A stretch of DNA of 64,000 bases from assembly GCF_030186535.1 (NCBI RefSeq), contig NZ_JASNVW010000001.1, positions 124,001 to 188,000 on the forward strand, in the 5' to 3' direction. The notes below the pieces were generated by a model, which saw only the letters and a list, made by a program, of their open reading frames with translations, had not been told where the DNA came from and made no database searches. The position numbers and the translations under genes are program-made. Shown one piece after another: positions 62,728 through 64,000 of this stretch (within the stretch, counting starts at the first letter, position 1; every line of letters begins with the position of its first letter). This DNA is from Ignisphaera cupida (lineage in GTDB: Archaea > Thermoproteota > Thermoprotei_A > Sulfolobales > Ignisphaeraceae).

Positions 62728-63165
62728 ATGAGTAAGCAATGCTGGGAATTGCCAGTAGAGTGGAAAAAGTTTAGATATAGAGGAAAAGGTCTAGAAGAAT
62801 TAATAGATATGCCTATGGATGAACTTGTAAAGTTTTTGAATAGTAGAGCACGAAGAAGTTTAACTAGAGGATTTTCAGCTAGGCATAGAAGACTTCTTGA
62901 GAAAATTATTGAAGCTAGACAAAAACTTGTAAATGAATGCAAAGAAACCGTGATAAAAACTCATGTGAGGGATATGATCATCCTACCTGTTATGGTTGGT
63001 CTAACAATATCTATTTACAATGGCAAAGAATATGTTCCAGTTAAAATAACTCCCGAAATGATAGGGCACTATCTAGGAGAGTTTGCACCAACAACAAAGC
63101 AGGTAAAGCATGGTGAACCAGGACTTAAAGCAACTAGAAGCACGTTATTTGTTGCACTTAAATAA
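62728..63165 (+). CDS. rps19: Ribosomal protein S19 (uS19)
   Basis: 145 residues: [20 protein letters not shown] (archaeal N-terminal extension), [20 protein letters not shown] and [20 protein letters not shown] then [13 protein letters not shown]. Small-subunit head. It comes before L2 here, the reverse of the usual L2-S19-L22 order. Confidence 0.94.
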   Translation: MSKQCWELPVEWKKFRYRGKGLEELIDMPMDELVKFLNSRARRSLTRGFSARHRRLLEKIIEARQKLVNECKETVIKTHVRDMIILPVMVGLTISIYNGKEYVPVKITPEMIGHYLGEFAPTTKQVKHGEPGLKATRSTLFVALK

Positions 63166-63197
63166 ATATTATTATCATTATACAGTAGGTGCTTTGC

Positions 63198-63923
63198 ATG
63201 GGTAAGAGAATACTCGTTCAAAGGATGGGTAGAGGAGGTCAGCAGTTCAGAAGCCCAAAACACAAAAAAATAGCTCCTGTTAAATACCCATATCTGCCAC
63301 CTGATAAAACATTGAAGGGAATAGTTGTTGACATAATTCATGAGCCTGGAAGAAGTGCACCAATAGCTTTGATAAAGCTTGAAAATGGTGAAGAGTTTTA
63401 TAATGTAGCAGTTGAGGGATTGAGAGTAGGACAAGTAATTGAAATAGGTTCTGGTGCAAGTATTGCAAATGGTAATATAGTTCCTTTAAGAAATGTTCCT
63501 GAAGGTGCTAGGGTATGCAATGTAGAGTTGAGACCATATGATGGGGGCAAGCTTGTAAGAAGTGGAGGATCATATGCCATAGTAACTGGAAAAACATCTA
63601 CACATGCAATACTTACTTTGCCAAGTGGAAAACAAAAAACAGTGTTGCTTGATGCAAGAGCAACAATTGGAATGGTTGCAGGAGGTGGTAGACTAGAAAA
63701 GCCATTGTTAAAAGCAGGTAATGCATACTACAAGTGGAGGGCAAAGGCAAGAAAGTGGCCAAGGGTTAGAGGTGTTGCAATGAATGCTGTTGATCATCCA
63801 CATGGTGGAGGCTCGCATCAAAGTGAGTCAAAGCCAACAACAATATCGAGAAGAGCTCCACCAGGAAGAAAAGTTGGGCACATATCTGCTAAAAGAACAG
63901 GTCGAAAGAAGGGAGCTCACTAG
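63198..63923 (+). CDS. rpl2: Ribosomal protein L2 (uL2)
   Basis: 241 residues from ATG 63198 (a GTG at 63189 would add three). GKRILVQRMGRGGQQFRSPK opens the protein; GKTSTHAILTLPSGKQKTVL, ATIGMVAGGGRLEKPLLKAG and NAVDHPHGGGSHQSESKPTT hold the peptidyl-transferase-linked histidine region. 32 bp after S19, same operon. Confidence 0.95.
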   Translation: MGKRILVQRMGRGGQQFRSPKHKKIAPVKYPYLPPDKTLKGIVVDIIHEPGRSAPIALIKLENGEEFYNVAVEGLRVGQVIEIGSGASIANGNIVPLRNVPEGARVCNVELRPYDGGKLVRSGGSYAIVTGKTSTHAILTLPSGKQKTVLLDARATIGMVAGGGRLEKPLLKAGNAYYKWRAKARKWPRVRGVAMNAVDHPHGGGSHQSESKPTTISRRAPPGRKVGHISAKRTGRKKGAH

Positions 63924-63924
63924 T

Positions 63925-64000
63925 TTAAAGACCATAATATCTTTTAAGTATTCTTTCAATTGATTCATAACCTTCACCTGAATTTTCCAGTACCTTGACT
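63925..64000 (-). CDS. Partial CDS (C-terminal end) running off the window
   Basis: On the minus strand KVLENSGEGYESIERILKRY followed by YGL and a TAA at 63925-63927. It converges on L2 with no gap. 24 codons are too few to assign. Confidence 0.4.
   Translation of the reverse strand, partial: VKVLENSGEGYESIERILKRYYGL

Overview
The window looks like a hyperthermophilic Thermoproteota (Crenarchaeota) chromosome, most like the Desulfurococcales/Ignisphaera side. The evidence is AT-rich DNA with archaeal TATA boxes and strong GAGGTGA ribosome-binding sites, archaeal/eukaryotic-type ribosomal proteins (L14e, L34e, L19e, L32e, S4e, S27e, L44e), two neighbouring PCNA paralogues, the RNA polymerase subunit Rpo13, aIF2-alpha, Nop10, Rpp29, an archaeal primase/GINS pair, and a cbf5 gene carrying a bulge-helix-bulge-type intron. 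The genus is an inference.

Layout. 0-5 kb: a membrane-anchored SagB-type nitroreductase with a small membrane partner, a kinase/nucleotidyltransferase pair, and a CARF-PIN effector gene cut in two by a ~255 bp mobile element. 4.8-12 kb: a PLP aminotransferase and a complete oligopeptide-type ABC importer (two ATPases, two permeases, divergent binding protein). 12-24 kb: a decaying accessory region. It holds a frameshifted glycosyltransferase, an rmlA/rmlC deletion chimera, four HEPN/MNT toxin-antitoxin modules (one a natural fusion, one broken), VapBC remnants, PaREP1/HEPN genes, a folP pseudogene, aspartyl-protease fragments and several solo ends of TnpB-type insertion sequences. 24-31 kb: a large Thr-rich surface protein, split DUF1616 genes and an ABC-2 exporter. 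31-45 kb: tRNA-Ser(GGA), then one long minus-strand ribosomal/secY operon from L22 down to cbf5 and an rRNA-type methyltransferase. 45-54 kb: rtcB, a structured GC-rich RNA candidate, a phosphoribosyltransferase, a RadA-like ATPase, then a minus-strand replication/translation operon (PCNA, AbrB-like, PCNA, PriS, GINS, L44e, S27e, aIF2-alpha, Nop10). 54-59 kb: Rpo13, a probable Ced-type DNA-import locus and an Lhr-type helicase. 60-64 kb: L23-L4-L3 on the minus strand, diverging from S19-L2 on the plus strand.

The most interesting signal is at 3.07-4.74 kb. Removing the segment between two GG dinucleotides rejoins two ORFs into one 471-codon reading frame. The segment carries a GC-rich structured RNA that has a second, covarying copy at 21.27-21.46 kb. 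This looks like an IS607-like, omega-RNA-bearing non-autonomous element sitting inside a CRISPR-linked CARF effector gene. No CRISPR array or cas operon is visible in the window.
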